Assembly: GCF_009755605.1 (NCBI RefSeq)
Contig: NZ_WPNZ01000007.1
Span: forward strand, 1 to 64,000
Source: Streptomyces typhae
GTDB lineage: Bacteria; Actinomycetota; Actinomycetes; Streptomycetales; Streptomycetaceae
Direction of reading: 5' to 3'
DNA length: 64,000 nt
Shown piece by piece: positions 19,489 through 28,551 of this stretch (positions are counted from its first letter, which is position 1; each line of letters begins with the position of its first letter). A program made the translations under genes and the position numbers. The notes under the pieces are model-generated. The model was not told the origin of the DNA. It made no database searches and worked only from the letters and a program-made list of their open reading frames with translations.

Positions 19489-19560
19489 CTGCGCCCCTCG
19501 TCCGTCTTCGCGTCCCCGTCGTGCTGCCGTTACCGATTTCGGCTGAACGACACGAGTGAA

Positions 19561-19590
19561 ATTACAAGTGCGCCGATCCGGGCCAGTCAA
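19561..19590 (-). promoter_or_regulatory. Probable whiB promoter
   Basis: On the minus strand, TTGACT (19585-19590) and TGTAAT (19561-19566) are separated by 18 bp, a good match to the principal sigma factor. Transcription would begin about 65 bases before the whiB ATG. Confidence 0.7.
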
Positions 19591-20248
19591 GCCGAGATCT
19601 GCTATTGGGCCCCTTATTCACTCTGCGGAACCAAGGCTTTGCGGAAAGTGTTCAAATCTACCTAAACCATGACATGCGTCGGCGACCCGTCCAGCACCTG
19701 CCCCGCAATGAGCTCTCCATGACAGGGACGCCACGACACTCACACCCGTTGCATCGGACGAAACCGAAGCGAACCGGATCACATTCGGATCACAGGATCA
19801 CAACGGCGGTCGAGCGCCGGTTGACGCGCCGGTTGACGCGCCCGCGAGCGCCGGATCATGCGGCTTGTGTCCCCGGAACGACTGCACAAACCTTTCGCCG
19901 GGACGGGGAACCGGATGAGGTGAAACATGGTCCACATTTCGGACATAGAGTTGACAGCAGAGGTGTGAACCGCTGTCCTGGTGGGCATGCTCGCGAACTT
20001 GGCGCTTTCCGCGACCCGCCCCGGCGGGTCCTCCGGTGCTGCCCCCGCGCGCGGTCTGTGTAGCTGTCCCTGTATCTGCGCCTGTCCCAGCTGTTGAGGC
20101 CACCCGCCTCCGGCTGCTGAGCGCATCTCCTCCCTTTGCACCCCTCTGCTCCTCGCGCCCTCCACCGGGTCCTCGCGACCCCGCACAGGGCCCGTACGCC
20201 CCTTTCCTGCGACACCCCAGCACTCACACGTTGAGGAACCACCGCACC
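19591..20248. other. Long whiB / cysteine-dioxygenase-like intergenic region
   Basis: About 660 bp without a credible gene. GC is lower than in the neighbours from 19600 to 19960. A second minus-strand TAGATT box lies near 19655, in the region where a further whiB promoter might sit. On the plus strand a TTGACA is found at 19951. The direct doublet CGGTTGACGCGC occurs near 19817-19840. Confidence 0.4.
19951..19979 (+). promoter_or_regulatory. Candidate promoter with overlapping dyad before the cysteine-dioxygenase-like gene
   Basis: TTGACA (19951-19956), a 17-bp spacer and TGTCCT (19974-19979). The -10 is weak. GACAGC and GCTGTC form a 6-bp dyad across the promoter that could be an operator. 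The gene starts 270 bases downstream. Confidence 0.35.
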
Positions 20249-20752
20249 ATGAACAGCGACAGCGACCTCCAGATCGCCGGCGACATCCTCGAGGTCCCGC
20301 ACCTCCTCCAGCCCGCACGCGAGCACCCCGTCACCGTGGCCGAGTTCGTCGGCCTGGCCCGCGCCATCGCCGCCGACCGCTCCCAGTGGGAACACCTCGT
20401 CGAGTACGACGCCGCCAGCCGCTGGTACCACCGCCTGCGCAGCGGCCCCGGTTACGAGGTGTGGCTCCTGTCGTGGGTGCCCGGCCAGGGCAGCGGACGG
20501 CACGACCACGGGCGCTCCAGCGGCGTCCTCACCGTCCTCCAGGGCGAGTTGACGGAGCGTACGGACCGGGGCACGCGGGCGCTCGACGCCGGCGCGCAGC
20601 GCGTCTTCGCGCCCGGATACGTCCACGAGGTCGTCAACGACGCCCTGGAACCCGCCGTGAGCCTGCACGTGTACTACCCCGGCCTGACCGAAATGCCGAT
20701 GCACACCGCCCGCTGCGAGGCGCGCGCGCCGCAGGATCCCGTGACCGCCTGA
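20249..20752 (+). CDS. Cysteine dioxygenase family protein
   Basis: 167 residues, a cupin of the cysteine dioxygenase type that oxidises a thiol with O2 using a mononuclear iron. The metal-binding motif is GSGRHDHGRSSGVLTVLQGE (His-x-His), with a third ligand in FAPGYVHEVVND and a typical LHVYYPGLTEM near the end. Substrate (cysteine or another thiol acid) cannot be decided. It starts at ATG 20249 with GAGGAA ten bases upstream. The long upstream ORF extension is non-coding. It lies just before cofD with a 33-bp gap on the same strand, so it may be co-transcribed with the F420 genes. Confidence 0.85.
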   Translation: MNSDSDLQIAGDILEVPHLLQPAREHPVTVAEFVGLARAIAADRSQWEHLVEYDAASRWYHRLRSGPGYEVWLLSWVPGQGSGRHDHGRSSGVLTVLQGELTERTDRGTRALDAGAQRVFAPGYVHEVVNDALEPAVSLHVYYPGLTEMPMHTARCEARAPQDPVTA

Positions 20753-20785
20753 CACGATGTCGTACCCGCCTGCGATGCTGGGCGC

Positions 20786-21742
20786 ATGCGCATTGTGGTT
20801 CTGGCCGGCGGCATCGGCGGCGCCCGTTTCCTCCGCGGCCTCAAGAAGGCCGCGCCCGACGCGGCGATCACGGTCATCGGCAACACCGGTGACGACATCC
20901 ACCTGTTCGGCCTGAAGGTCTGCCCCGACCTGGACACGGTGATGTACACGCTCGGGGGCGGCATCAACGAGGACCAGGGCTGGGGGCGGGCCGACGAGAC
21001 CTTCAGGGTCAAGGAGGAACTCACGGCGTACGGCGTGGGACCCGGCTGGTTCGGGCTCGGGGACCGGGACTTCGCCACGCACATCGTGCGCACGCAGATG
21101 CTCGCGGCCGGCTATCCGCTGAGCGCCGTCACCGAGGCGCTGTGCGAGCGCTGGCAGCCCGGTGTGCGGCTCATCCCCATGTCCGACGACCGCGTCGAGA
21201 CGCATGTCGCCGTCGAGGTCGACGGCGAGCGCAAGGCCGTGCACTTCCAGGAGTACTGGGTGCGGCTGCGGGCCTCCGTGGACGCGCACGCGATCGTGCC
21301 CGTCGGCGCCGAGCAGGCCAAGCCCGCGCCCGGCGTCCTGGAGGCCATCGCCGAGGCGGACATCGTGTTGTTCCCGCCGTCCAACCCCGTCGTGAGCGTC
21401 GGCACGATCCTCGCCGTCCCCGGCATCCGCGAGGCCATCGCCGAGGCCGGGGTGCCCGTCGTCGGCCTCTCTCCCATCGTCGGCGACGCGCCCGTGCGCG
21501 GCATGGCCGACAAGGTCCTCGCCGCCGTGGGCGTGGAGACCACCGCCGCCGCCGTCGCCGAGCACTACGGCAGCGGCCTCCTCGACGGCTGGCTCGTCGA
21601 CACGGTCGACGCGGGCACCGTCGAGCGCATCGAGTCCGCCGGAATCCGGTGCCGTGCCATCCCCCTCCTGATGACGGACGAGGACACCGCCGCGGAGATG
21701 GCGCGCGAGGCGCTGACGCTGGCGGAGGAGGTACGGGCGTGA
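20786..21742 (+). CDS. cofD: 2-phospho-L-lactate transferase (coenzyme F420 biosynthesis)
   Basis: Transfers the activated lactyl-type phosphate group to the deazaflavin Fo to make F420-0 or its dehydro form. 318 residues. The N-terminal Rossmann start is [19 protein letters not shown], followed by [20 protein letters not shown], which matches the CofD/FbiA signature, and [20 protein letters not shown] and [14 protein letters not shown] further on. Its TGA stop overlaps the GTG start of fbiB (GTGA), the normal F420 gene pair, indicating coupled translation. Cytosolic. Confidence 0.96.
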   Translation: MRIVVLAGGIGGARFLRGLKKAAPDAAITVIGNTGDDIHLFGLKVCPDLDTVMYTLGGGINEDQGWGRADETFRVKEELTAYGVGPGWFGLGDRDFATHIVRTQMLAAGYPLSAVTEALCERWQPGVRLIPMSDDRVETHVAVEVDGERKAVHFQEYWVRLRASVDAHAIVPVGAEQAKPAPGVLEAIAEADIVLFPPSNPVVSVGTILAVPGIREAIAEAGVPVVGLSPIVGDAPVRGMADKVLAAVGVETTAAAVAEHYGSGLLDGWLVDTVDAGTVERIESAGIRCRAIPLLMTDEDTAAEMAREALTLAEEVRA

Positions 21743-23220
21743 GCGGCGACGCGGGCGTTCCCGGCGACGCCCCGGCCCCGCGCGGGCGGCACGACGACGG
21801 GCCTCCCTCGTTCCGGGTGTGGGCGGTCGCGGGGATCCCCGAGGTGCGGCGCGGCGACGATCTCGCGAAGCTGATCGCCGCGGCCGAGCCCGGTCTCGCC
21901 GACGGCGACGTCGTGCTCGTCACCTCGAAGATAGTCAGCAAGGCCGAGGGGCGTGTCGTCGCCGCCGACGACCGGGAAGCGGCGATCGACGCGGAGACCG
22001 TGCGCGTGGTGGCCCGGCGCGGGACCCTGCGCATCGTCGAGAACCGGCAGGGCCTCGTCATGGCCGCGGCCGGCGTCGACGCCTCCAACACGCCCGCCGG
22101 GACGGTCCTGCTCCTCCCCGAGGATCCCGACGCGTCCGCCCGCGCCGTCCGCCAGGGGCTCAGGGACGCGCTCGGCGTGGACGTCGGCGTGCTCGTCACC
22201 GACACCTTCGGCCGCCCCTGGCGGGCCGGCCTCACGGATGTCGCCATCGGCGCCGCGGGGGTGCGGGTCCTCGACGACCTGCGCGGCGGCACGGACGCGT
22301 ACGGCAACCCGCTGAGCGCGACGGTGGTCGCCACCGCCGACGAGCTGGCCGCCGCCGGCGATCTGGTGAAGGGGAAGGCCGCGGGGTTGCCGGTCGCCGT
22401 GGTGCGGGGGCTTCCGCATGTGGTCAGGGGCTTCGGCGGAGCGGGGGGTGGCACCGGTACTGGCTTCGCTGCCAGCACCAGAGCCGAAGCCAGTACCAGT
22501 ACCGAAGCCAGTACCGGTGCCGCTGCCGGTACCGATGCCAATACCAGTACCGATGCCGGGGATCCGGGTGCGCGGGCCCTCGTGCGGGCGGCCCGGGACG
22601 ACATGTTCCGGCTCGGGACCTCCGAGGCGGTGCGGGAGGCGCTGTCGCTGCGGCGGACCGTGCGCGAGTTCACCGACGAGCCCGTCGACCCCGGCGCCGT
22701 CCGGCGGGCCGTCGCGGCCGCCGTCACCGCGCCCGCGCCGCACCACACCACCCCCTGGCGCTTCGTCCTCCTGGAGTCCGCCGGGTCCCGCACCCGGCTG
22801 CTCGACGCCATGCGGGACGCGTGGGTCGCCGATCTGCGCCGGGACGGCAAGTCCGAGGAGTCGATCGCCCGGCGCGTGCGGCGCGGCGACGTCCTGCGCA
22901 ACGCGCCCTACCTGGCCGTGCCCTGTCTCGTCATGGACGGCTCCCACACGTACGGGGACGAGCGGCGGGACGGCGCCGAGCGGGAGATGTTCGTCGTCGC
23001 CGCCGGGGCCGGGGTGCAGAACTTCCTCGTGGCGCTCGCCGGGGAGCGGCTCGGGTCCGCCTGGGTGTCGTCGACGATGTTCTGCCGGGATGTGGTGCGG
23101 GGCGTTCTCGGGCTGCCGCGGGAGTGGGATCCGATGGGGGCTGTGGCCGTCGGGCATCCGCTTGTGCCTCCGGCGGTTCGGGGGGAGCGGGAGGCGGAGG
23201 AGTTCCTGGTGGTGCGGTAG
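21739..23220 (+). CDS. fbiB: Bifunctional F420:gamma-glutamyl ligase / FMN-dependent nitroreductase-like protein FbiB
   Basis: 493 residues. The N-terminal CofE domain (about 25-240: [53 protein letters not shown]) adds glutamates to F420-0. The C-terminal nitroreductase domain (about 290-485: [40 protein letters not shown]) reduces the dehydro intermediate in actinobacterial FbiB. The two are joined by an unusual Ser/Thr/Ala linker (about residues 235-275) built of [14 protein letters not shown] repeats over an inverted repeat in the DNA. The start is GTG 21739, overlapping the cofD stop. The much longer ORF upstream overlaps cofD in another frame and is spurious. Confidence 0.95.
   Translation: MSGDAGVPGDAPAPRGRHDDGPPSFRVWAVAGIPEVRRGDDLAKLIAAAEPGLADGDVVLVTSKIVSKAEGRVVAADDREAAIDAETVRVVARRGTLRIVENRQGLVMAAAGVDASNTPAGTVLLLPEDPDASARAVRQGLRDALGVDVGVLVTDTFGRPWRAGLTDVAIGAAGVRVLDDLRGGTDAYGNPLSATVVATADELAAAGDLVKGKAAGLPVAVVRGLPHVVRGFGGAGGGTGTGFAASTRAEASTSTEASTGAAAGTDANTSTDAGDPGARALVRAARDDMFRLGTSEAVREALSLRRTVREFTDEPVDPGAVRRAVAAAVTAPAPHHTTPWRFVLLESAGSRTRLLDAMRDAWVADLRRDGKSEESIARRVRRGDVLRNAPYLAVPCLVMDGSHTYGDERRDGAEREMFVVAAGAGVQNFLVALAGERLGSAWVSSTMFCRDVVRGVLGLPREWDPMGAVAVGHPLVPPAVRGEREAEEFLVVR
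22450..22521 (+). repeat. 19-bp perfect inverted repeat inside the fbiB linker
   Basis: GGCACCGGTACTGGCTTCG (22450-22468) and its exact complement (22503-22521) are separated by 34 bases. A partial third copy of the right arm lies at about 22485-22497. The structure is within coding sequence and encodes the low-complexity linker between the two FbiB domains. Confidence 0.85.
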
Positions 23221-23243
23221 GGGGCGGTGGGGCCCTGCGCTCC

Positions 23244-23276
23244 GCGCCTCGTCCTCAAACGCCGGACGGGCTGAAA
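23244..23276 (-). repeat. Dispersed intergenic repeat, copy 1
   Basis: The 33-bp core, which in the other orientation contains AGCCCGTCCGGCGTTTGAGG, lies between fbiB and the glycosylase gene. The same core recurs at 24421-24453 and, inverted and diverged, at about 56081-56110 and 56152-56189. I recognise it as a common Streptomyces intergenic repeat. Confidence 0.8.
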
Positions 23277-23311
23277 CCCCCGCCGGGAGCGGTGCCGCAC
23301 CGGTCTCGGCC

Positions 23312-24316
23312 TCACAGGAGGCCGATGTCCGTCCTCGGCATGCGTGGCTTGCGGCGCGGAGGGACCTGGCCGCTGAGGAGGATGAGGCGGGCCGCCCGGT
23401 GGCGCTGGCCCTCGTAGGGGGCGAGGAGTTCCAGCATGCGGGCGTCGTCGGCGGTGCGGTCGCCGTCCAGGGCGTAGCCGACGATGCCGGGGAGGTGGAG
23501 GTCCCCGACCGTCACCTCGTCGGGGGCGCCGTTGCTGCGCTGGACGGTCTCCGCGGAGGTCCAGGGGCCGATGCCGGGGATCACCTCCAGGCGGGCCCGC
23601 GCCGCCGGCGGGTCCATCGTCGCCGCTTCCTCCAGGCGGGCCGCCACCCGCACCGCCCGCAGGATCGTCGACGCGCGCTTGTTGTCGACGCCTGCCCTGT
23701 GCCACTCCCAGGACGGGATCAGGGACCACGTGCGCGGGTCGGGCATCACATGCATCCGGGCCTGCGCCGGGGTCGGCCCCGGGGCGGGCTCGCCGAACCC
23801 GCGGACCAGCAGCCGCCAGGCGCGGTACGCCTCGTCGGCGGTGACCTTCTGCTCCAGGACCGACGGGATCAGGGACTCCATGACCAGTCCCGTACGGGTC
23901 AGGCGCAGGCCGTGGCGGCGGCGCCAGGTGTGGGCGACCAGGCGGTGGCGGGGGGCGAAGTGCTCCGGGGTGTCGGTGGCGCCGAGGAGGTGCGGGAGGC
24001 GGTCCAGGAGCCAGTCGGCGCCCGCTCCCCAGGCCTCCGCCTCCGCTTCCGCCGTGCTCCGGCGGAGGGCTACGCGGAGGGTGGCCGGGCCTGCCGGGGT
24101 GCGGGTGGCTCGCCAGATCGCGCCGTCGGGGGTGGTGCGGAAGGTGGGGTCCGCGGGGCCCCTTCGCAGCGGGCCGAGGGTGAGGGCCAGGTCCACGGGG
24201 GCCTGGGGGGTCCATGTCCGGCGGATGCCCGTCGTGCGGGCGGTCGACCGGGGGGTTGCTGTCTCGCCGCCGCGCACGGTGGTGCGGGTGGGGCGGGGGG
24301 CGAAACGGGAGGACAC
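23312..24316 (-). CDS. DNA-3-methyladenine glycosylase II (AlkA/HhH-GPD family)
   Basis: Base-excision repair enzyme removing alkylated purines. About 334 residues. LIPSVLEQKVTADEAYRAW is the typical helix of the family, and the helix-hairpin-helix is LEVIPGIGPWTSAETV. It is followed by the Gly/Pro loop EVTVGDLHLPGIVGYAL, where Asp of VGD is the expected catalytic residue, and LAPYEGQRHRAARLI near the end. The N-terminal part (about 40-130) would be the TATA-box-like domain. The start at GTG 24316 is tentative, as no good ribosome site is seen and the extra upstream ORF is repeat DNA. It converges with fbiB. Confidence 0.85.
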   Translation of the reverse strand: MSSRFAPRPTRTTVRGGETATPRSTARTTGIRRTWTPQAPVDLALTLGPLRRGPADPTFRTTPDGAIWRATRTPAGPATLRVALRRSTAEAEAEAWGAGADWLLDRLPHLLGATDTPEHFAPRHRLVAHTWRRRHGLRLTRTGLVMESLIPSVLEQKVTADEAYRAWRLLVRGFGEPAPGPTPAQARMHVMPDPRTWSLIPSWEWHRAGVDNKRASTILRAVRVAARLEEAATMDPPAARARLEVIPGIGPWTSAETVQRSNGAPDEVTVGDLHLPGIVGYALDGDRTADDARMLELLAPYEGQRHRAARLILLSGQVPPRRKPRMPRTDIGLL

Positions 24317-24376
24317 CCCGTCGAGGGTACGGGGTGCCCTCGCGGGTGCGCCCCAGGCCCGCCCCTTTCCCGTAAC

Positions 24377-24398
24377 CAGGGGCGCTGCGCCCCCTGGA
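24377..24398. terminator. Hairpin beside the dispersed repeat
   Basis: CCAGGGGCG and CGCCCCCTGG face each other across a 3-base loop (about 24377-24398) with one bulged C. It lies between the glycosylase and manC-like genes and next to the dispersed repeat at 24421. It may terminate the minus-strand manC-like transcript. Confidence 0.45.
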
Positions 24399-24420
24399 CC
24401 CCAGCTCTTGTCGGCGCTGC

Positions 24421-24453
24421 GCGCCTCGTCCTCAAACGCCGGACGGGCTGAAA
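24421..24453 (-). repeat. Dispersed intergenic repeat, copy 2
   Basis: The same 33-bp core as at 23244-23276, in the same orientation and identical across the core. The flanks are similar too (CTGCGCGCCTCGTCC here, CTCCGCGCCTCGTCC there). Confidence 0.8.
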
Positions 24454-24637
24454 ACTTCGCCGGGGCGGGTGGGAGAGAAGGGTGGGTGGGTGGGGGAAGA
24501 CCGCCGCGGAGTGGCGGCTCGTTGCGGGGTCTCCGCTGGGCGGCAAGGAACCCGGACGTGCGCTCAGAGCCGGTGCGGCGAGGGGAAGGGCGGGTGGGTG
24601 GGGAGAAAGGGTGCACCGGCAGGGTGCAGGGTGCGGG

Positions 24638-25720
24638 CTACTGGTCGGAGGAGAAGCGGACTGCCCCCGCCGGCAGTCTGGCTTCGCACCAGACCCGCGC
24701 CCCCGCCCGCAACTCGTTGTCGGCCCCGACCCGCGCCCCGTCGCCCACCACCGCGTCGGTGAGGACCGAGCGGGCGCCCACGGAGGCGCGGGCGCCGATG
24801 AGGGAGTCGGTGATGACGGCGCCGGGTTCGATGACCGCTCCGGACAGGACCGTGCTGCCGACCAGGCGGACGCCCTCGCCGACGACGGCGTCCTCGCCGA
24901 CCACCGTGCCGCCGGTGAGCTTGGCGCCGGTGGCGACCCGGGCGGAGGGCAGGACGAGGCGGTCGCCGCAGCGGCCGGGGACCGCGGGGGACGGGGCGCG
25001 GCCGAGGACCAGGTCGGCGGAGCCGCGGACGAAGGCCTGGGGGGTGCCGAGGTCCAGCCAGTACGTCGAGTCGACCATGCCCTGGAGGTGGGCGCCGGAG
25101 GCGAGGAGGTCCGGGAACGTCTCGCGTTCCACGGAGACGGGGCGGCCCGCGGGGATGGTGTCGATGACCGAGCGGCGGAACACGTACGCGCCCGCGTTGA
25201 TCTGGTCGGTGACGATCTCCGCGGGTGTCTGGGGCTTCTCCAGGAAGGCGGTGACGCGGCCGGTCGGATCGGTGGGGACCAGGCCGTACGCCCGCGGGTC
25301 GGACACCTTCGTCAGGTGCAGGGAGACGTCCGCGTCGACGCGCCGGTGCTCGGCGACCAGGGCGCGGATGTCCAGGCCCGTCAGGATGTCGCCGTTGAAG
25401 ATCAGGACGGGGTCCTCGGGGCCCGAGTGCAGGCGGGCGGCGACGTTGCGGATGGCGCCGCCGGTGCCGAGGGGCTCCTCCTCGGTGACGTACTCGATGT
25501 GCAGGCCGAGCGCGGAGCCGTCGCCGAAGTACGGCTCGAAGACCTCGGCCAGATAGGACGTCGCGAGGACGATGTGGTCGACGCCCGCCGCCCGCGCGCG
25601 GGCCAGCTGGTGGGTGAGGAACGGGACGCCTGCCGCGGGGACCATCGGCTTGGGCGTGTTCACCGTGAGCGGCCGCAGCCGGGTGCCCTTGCCGCCGACC
25701 AGGAGGATCGCTTCTGTCAC
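24638..25720 (-). CDS. Mannose-1-phosphate guanylyltransferase-type nucleotidyltransferase
   Basis: 360 residues. The N-terminal nucleotidyltransferase domain begins ILLVGGKGTRLRPLTVNTPK, the GGxGTRLxPLT...PKP signature, with FNGDILTGLD as the metal-binding Asp loop and WLDLGTPQAF. The C-terminal part (about 250-340) is a left-handed beta-helix with hexapeptides such as VVGEDAVVGEGVRLVGSTVL. Given manA and manB nearby, GTP:mannose-1-phosphate is the likely reaction (a manC role), but glucose-1-phosphate activation is possible. It starts at GTG 25720. The amidase gene lies upstream on the same strand. Confidence 0.85.
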   Translation of the reverse strand: MTEAILLVGGKGTRLRPLTVNTPKPMVPAAGVPFLTHQLARARAAGVDHIVLATSYLAEVFEPYFGDGSALGLHIEYVTEEEPLGTGGAIRNVAARLHSGPEDPVLIFNGDILTGLDIRALVAEHRRVDADVSLHLTKVSDPRAYGLVPTDPTGRVTAFLEKPQTPAEIVTDQINAGAYVFRRSVIDTIPAGRPVSVERETFPDLLASGAHLQGMVDSTYWLDLGTPQAFVRGSADLVLGRAPSPAVPGRCGDRLVLPSARVATGAKLTGGTVVGEDAVVGEGVRLVGSTVLSGAVIEPGAVITDSLIGARASVGARSVLTDAVVGDGARVGADNELRAGARVWCEARLPAGAVRFSSDQ

Positions 25721-25816
25721 CTGTCGTCTCTGCTTCCTGCTGGGGCCGGCCGAGGTTTCGTTTCGGCCGGCCAGTGTATGCAGATGTCGTAGCGGACCGT
25801 GCAGGGCGACCGGACC

Positions 25817-27280
25817 TCAGCGGCCCTGGTAGCGAGCCGAAGCGGACCGAGCCGTTCCGAGCTTCTTGTACAGGCGGCGACCGGGGCACTCGGTACGGAA
25901 GCCGTCCCGGTGCCCGGAGATCACATTGAGCTTGACGGTGCTGCCCTTCTTGTACAGATTGCCACCGCCCGACTTCAAGTACGTCGTACCGCGCGGATTC
26001 GCTCCGAACAGGCCGAGCTTCCACGCGGTGAGTTTCGCCACGGCGGTCACCGCCGCCTTGGGCGGGACGGCGTTGGTGAACGACCCGAGGACGGCGATGC
26101 CCATGCTGTGGGAGTTGAAACCGAGAGTGTGCGCGCCCAGGACCGCCTTGGCCACACCGCCCGCGCGGCCTTCGTAGATGTTTCCGCACTTGTCGACGGC
26201 GAAGTTGTAGCCGAAGTCGCGCCAGCCGCTGCTCTTGACGTGGTAGCGGTAGATACTGCGCAGGACGGAGGGCGACTGGGAGCAGCGGTAGTTGTTGCCG
26301 GTGGCGCTGTGGTGCATGAAGGCCGCCTTGACGGTCCTGGTGTAGGCGAAGTTCCGCTCGCGCAGACTCTCGTCCGCGCCCCAGCCGCGCCGGGTGACGA
26401 TGCGCGGGCGCGGGCCGATGTACGGCTTGGCCTTGGCGACGTCGGTGCCGTGGGCGGCCGGCAGGTCCGCCTGTGTCGCGGCCATGCTGAGCGCGGGGAT
26501 GACGGCGGCACCCATCGGCGCCAGCTCGGCGTTCACCGCGGACGAGGCCGCGGCCTCCGCCGTCATCACGGTCGTACGGGCGGCCTCCGCGGACCCCGCC
26601 GGGGTGCCCGGTGCCGCGGCGTCGGCCTGGGCGCTCTGCAGGACGCCGTCGGCCGCCGCGTCGGCGGGCGGCGCCGGGTGCTCACCGGGGTCGACGAGTT
26701 CCAGGCGCAGACCCGTGGGCAGGTCGACGTCCTTGTCCACCTTGGTCACGGGCAGCGCGTGCGCCCCGTACGAGGGCAGCGCCCGCCCGGTGTCCGAGCG
26801 CACCCGCACCTCCACGCCGTCGGAGTCCCCCACCCACAGCGGCGCCGTCGAGCCGCGCACCCGGCCCGAGACGCGCTCGGCCGAGCCGGGGTCGGCCGCG
26901 TGCTCGTGGTTGTGGGTCTCGACCTCCTGCCAGGGGGACCAGGTGGTGGTGCCGGTGGCGCGGGTGCGGACCTGGACGCGCCCCTGCAGTTCGACGTCCG
27001 GGTCGTCCCAGACGACACCCACCAGGGAGAACGGCCGGACGTCGCGCCGGGTGAGCCCCTGGTCGCGCGACTCGGCCCGGCCGCCGCCGGCCCGGTCGCG
27101 GCCCGGACCGAGCGGCTCAAGGGGCAGTGACTCGGTGGAACCGGGCAGGGAGTCGGCCGCGGGCCGGGCGACGGCCGCGGAACCGGACGGCGTCAGGGCG
27201 AGGGGCAGGGCGAGCGCCGCGGCACAGGTGACACCGATCGACGAAGAAAGGAATCCACGCATACGACTGATAGTTGGCAT
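25817..27280 (-). CDS. Secreted N-acetylmuramoyl-L-alanine amidase (PGRP/Amidase_2 type)
   Basis: Cleaves the bond between MurNAc and the stem peptide of peptidoglycan outside the membrane. 487 residues with an N-terminal signal sequence (FLSSSIGVTCAAALALPLAL, about 10-29), then a beta-rich region (about 80-200) and an Ala-rich linker. The C-terminal PGRP domain carries zinc ligands visible in AFMHHSATGNNYRC, GAHTLGFNSHSMGIA and ISGHRDGFRTECPG (His, His and Cys). ATG 27280 is taken as start; ATG 27262 is also possible, and neither has a clear ribosome site. Position beside cell-wall glycan genes suits a role in wall growth. Confidence 0.88.
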   Translation of the reverse strand: MPTISRMRGFLSSSIGVTCAAALALPLALTPSGSAAVARPAADSLPGSTESLPLEPLGPGRDRAGGGRAESRDQGLTRRDVRPFSLVGVVWDDPDVELQGRVQVRTRATGTTTWSPWQEVETHNHEHAADPGSAERVSGRVRGSTAPLWVGDSDGVEVRVRSDTGRALPSYGAHALPVTKVDKDVDLPTGLRLELVDPGEHPAPPADAAADGVLQSAQADAAAPGTPAGSAEAARTTVMTAEAAASSAVNAELAPMGAAVIPALSMAATQADLPAAHGTDVAKAKPYIGPRPRIVTRRGWGADESLRERNFAYTRTVKAAFMHHSATGNNYRCSQSPSVLRSIYRYHVKSSGWRDFGYNFAVDKCGNIYEGRAGGVAKAVLGAHTLGFNSHSMGIAVLGSFTNAVPPKAAVTAVAKLTAWKLGLFGANPRGTTYLKSGGGNLYKKGSTVKLNVISGHRDGFRTECPGRRLYKKLGTARSASARYQGR

Positions 27281-27410
27281 ACCGGTACATAGCTGTCCAT
27301 CGGGAAAGTCCCTGACCTGACGGCCCGTCGACCGTTCCGCGGCCGAACCGGTGGCCCCAACTGGGCATCGCGCAGCGGCGGCACACCGTCGCCCGCGTAC
27401 CCTTGCGGCC

Positions 27411-28163
27411 GTGAACGCCAACGACCGCACCCCTGCCGACCTGCTGCGATCCGCGCTGGCCGCGGACCCGGCCCGCCCGCTCGTCACGTACTACGACGAC
27501 GCCACCGGTGAGCGCGTCGAATTGTCCGTGGCCACCTTCGCCAATTGGGTGGCCAAGACCGCCAATCTGCTCCAGGGCGAGCTGTCCGCCGAGCCCGGCG
27601 ACCGGCTCGCGCTGCTCCTTCCCGCGCACTGGCAGACCGCGGTCTGGCTGCTCGCCTGCTCCTCGGTGGGCGTCGTCGCGGACGTCGGCGGCGACCCGGC
27701 GGCGGCCGACCTCGTCGTCAGCGGCCCCGAGACGCTGGCAGCGGCACGGTCCTGCTCCGGCGAGCGGGTCGCCCTCGCGCTGCGGCCCCTCGGCGGACGC
27801 TTCCCCCATGCTCCGGAGGGCTTCGCCGACTACGCCGTTGAGGTGCCGAGCCAGGGCGACCGGTTCGCCCCGTACGCGCCCGTGGACCCGGACGCGCCGG
27901 CGCTCGCCGTCGCCGGTCTGGAGCTGACCGGCGCCGCGCTGGTGGAGCGGGCCCGCGCCGACGCCGCCGAGCTCGGCCTCGCGCCCGGCTCCCGGCTGCT
28001 CTCCGGGCGCCCGTACGGCACCTGGGACGGCCTCAGCGCCGGTCTGTACGCGCCGCTGGCCGCGGGCGGTTCGGTGGTCCTGTGCCGCCACCTTGACCAG
28101 CTCGCCGAGGGCGGTCTGGCCAAGCGCATGGAGAGCGAGCGGGTCACGGCGACCGCCCGCTAG
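27411..28163 (+). CDS. TIGR03089 family protein (AMP-binding-enzyme-like N-domain)
   Basis: 250 residues starting at GTG 27411 (MNANDRTPADLLRSAL). It resembles the N-terminal part of acyl-CoA synthetases (VTYYDDATGERVELSVATFA, WVAKTANLLQ, GDRLALLLPAHWQTAVWLLA) but lacks the adenylation core, which is typical of TIGR03089 proteins of actinobacteria. Function unknown. Its TAG stop is the first triplet of the inverted-repeat element at 28160. The reading frame runs exactly up to the element, so the C-terminus is probably intact. The gene precedes the LCP cluster on the same strand. Confidence 0.85.
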   Translation: MNANDRTPADLLRSALAADPARPLVTYYDDATGERVELSVATFANWVAKTANLLQGELSAEPGDRLALLLPAHWQTAVWLLACSSVGVVADVGGDPAAADLVVSGPETLAAARSCSGERVALALRPLGGRFPHAPEGFADYAVEVPSQGDRFAPYAPVDPDAPALAVAGLELTGAALVERARADAAELGLAPGSRLLSGRPYGTWDGLSAGLYAPLAAGGSVVLCRHLDQLAEGGLAKRMESERVTATAR

Positions 28164-28377
28164 GGCCTGTCGTCAAACTCCCTTCGTCGCCCGGAGGGCG
28201 GCCACGTGGCGTCAGGTGCGTGCTCTCGGCGTGCCGGGCACAGGCCCTCGTACTGGACGTACTTGGGTCTGGGCCCGTGCGGCGAGAGGGGGCACCTCCC
28301 TGCTCGAGCGCAGCCGAGAGCTTGGGGGAGCGTGCATGGCGTCACGTGGCAGGGGGGAGTTTGACGACAGGCCCTAG
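28160..28377. mobile_element. Small non-coding inverted-repeat element (MITE-like)
   Basis: Perfect 23-bp terminal inverted repeats: CTAGGGCCTGTCGTCAAACT... (28160-28182) and its complement (28355-28377) bound a 218-bp element without a gene. Both outer edges read CTAG, which may be a duplicated target or part of the repeat. An internal imperfect hairpin (CTCGAGCGCAGCCGAGAG near 28302-28320) followed by CTTGGGGGAG is seen. The size, termini and lack of coding capacity fit a miniature element mobilised by a transposase elsewhere. The left end supplies or preserves the TAG stop of the preceding gene. Confidence 0.8.
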
Positions 28378-28551
28378 GACGTGCCGGGCCGATCCGCCCG
28401 GGGGCCCCGGCCCCCGGGCCGGTCGTTCCCCCGTTCGGCCCAGCGCGGCCCCTGGCCCGCAGGCCCACCGGCGCGCGGCGGTCCATGGTCGTAGGAGCGA
28501 GCAGAGCGATCTGTGCACCGACCCGACCAGCCGTGAGGGGTGGACCGCCAC

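Noticed and set aside
21142..21738. N-terminal extension of the fbiB ORF over cofD
   Set aside because: It overlaps cofD in another frame and is Arg-rich; the GTGA overlap gives the natural start at 21739.
28164..28540. Short ORFs inside the inverted-repeat element
   Set aside because: They have no codon bias or ribosome sites, and the element's symmetry explains the sequence.
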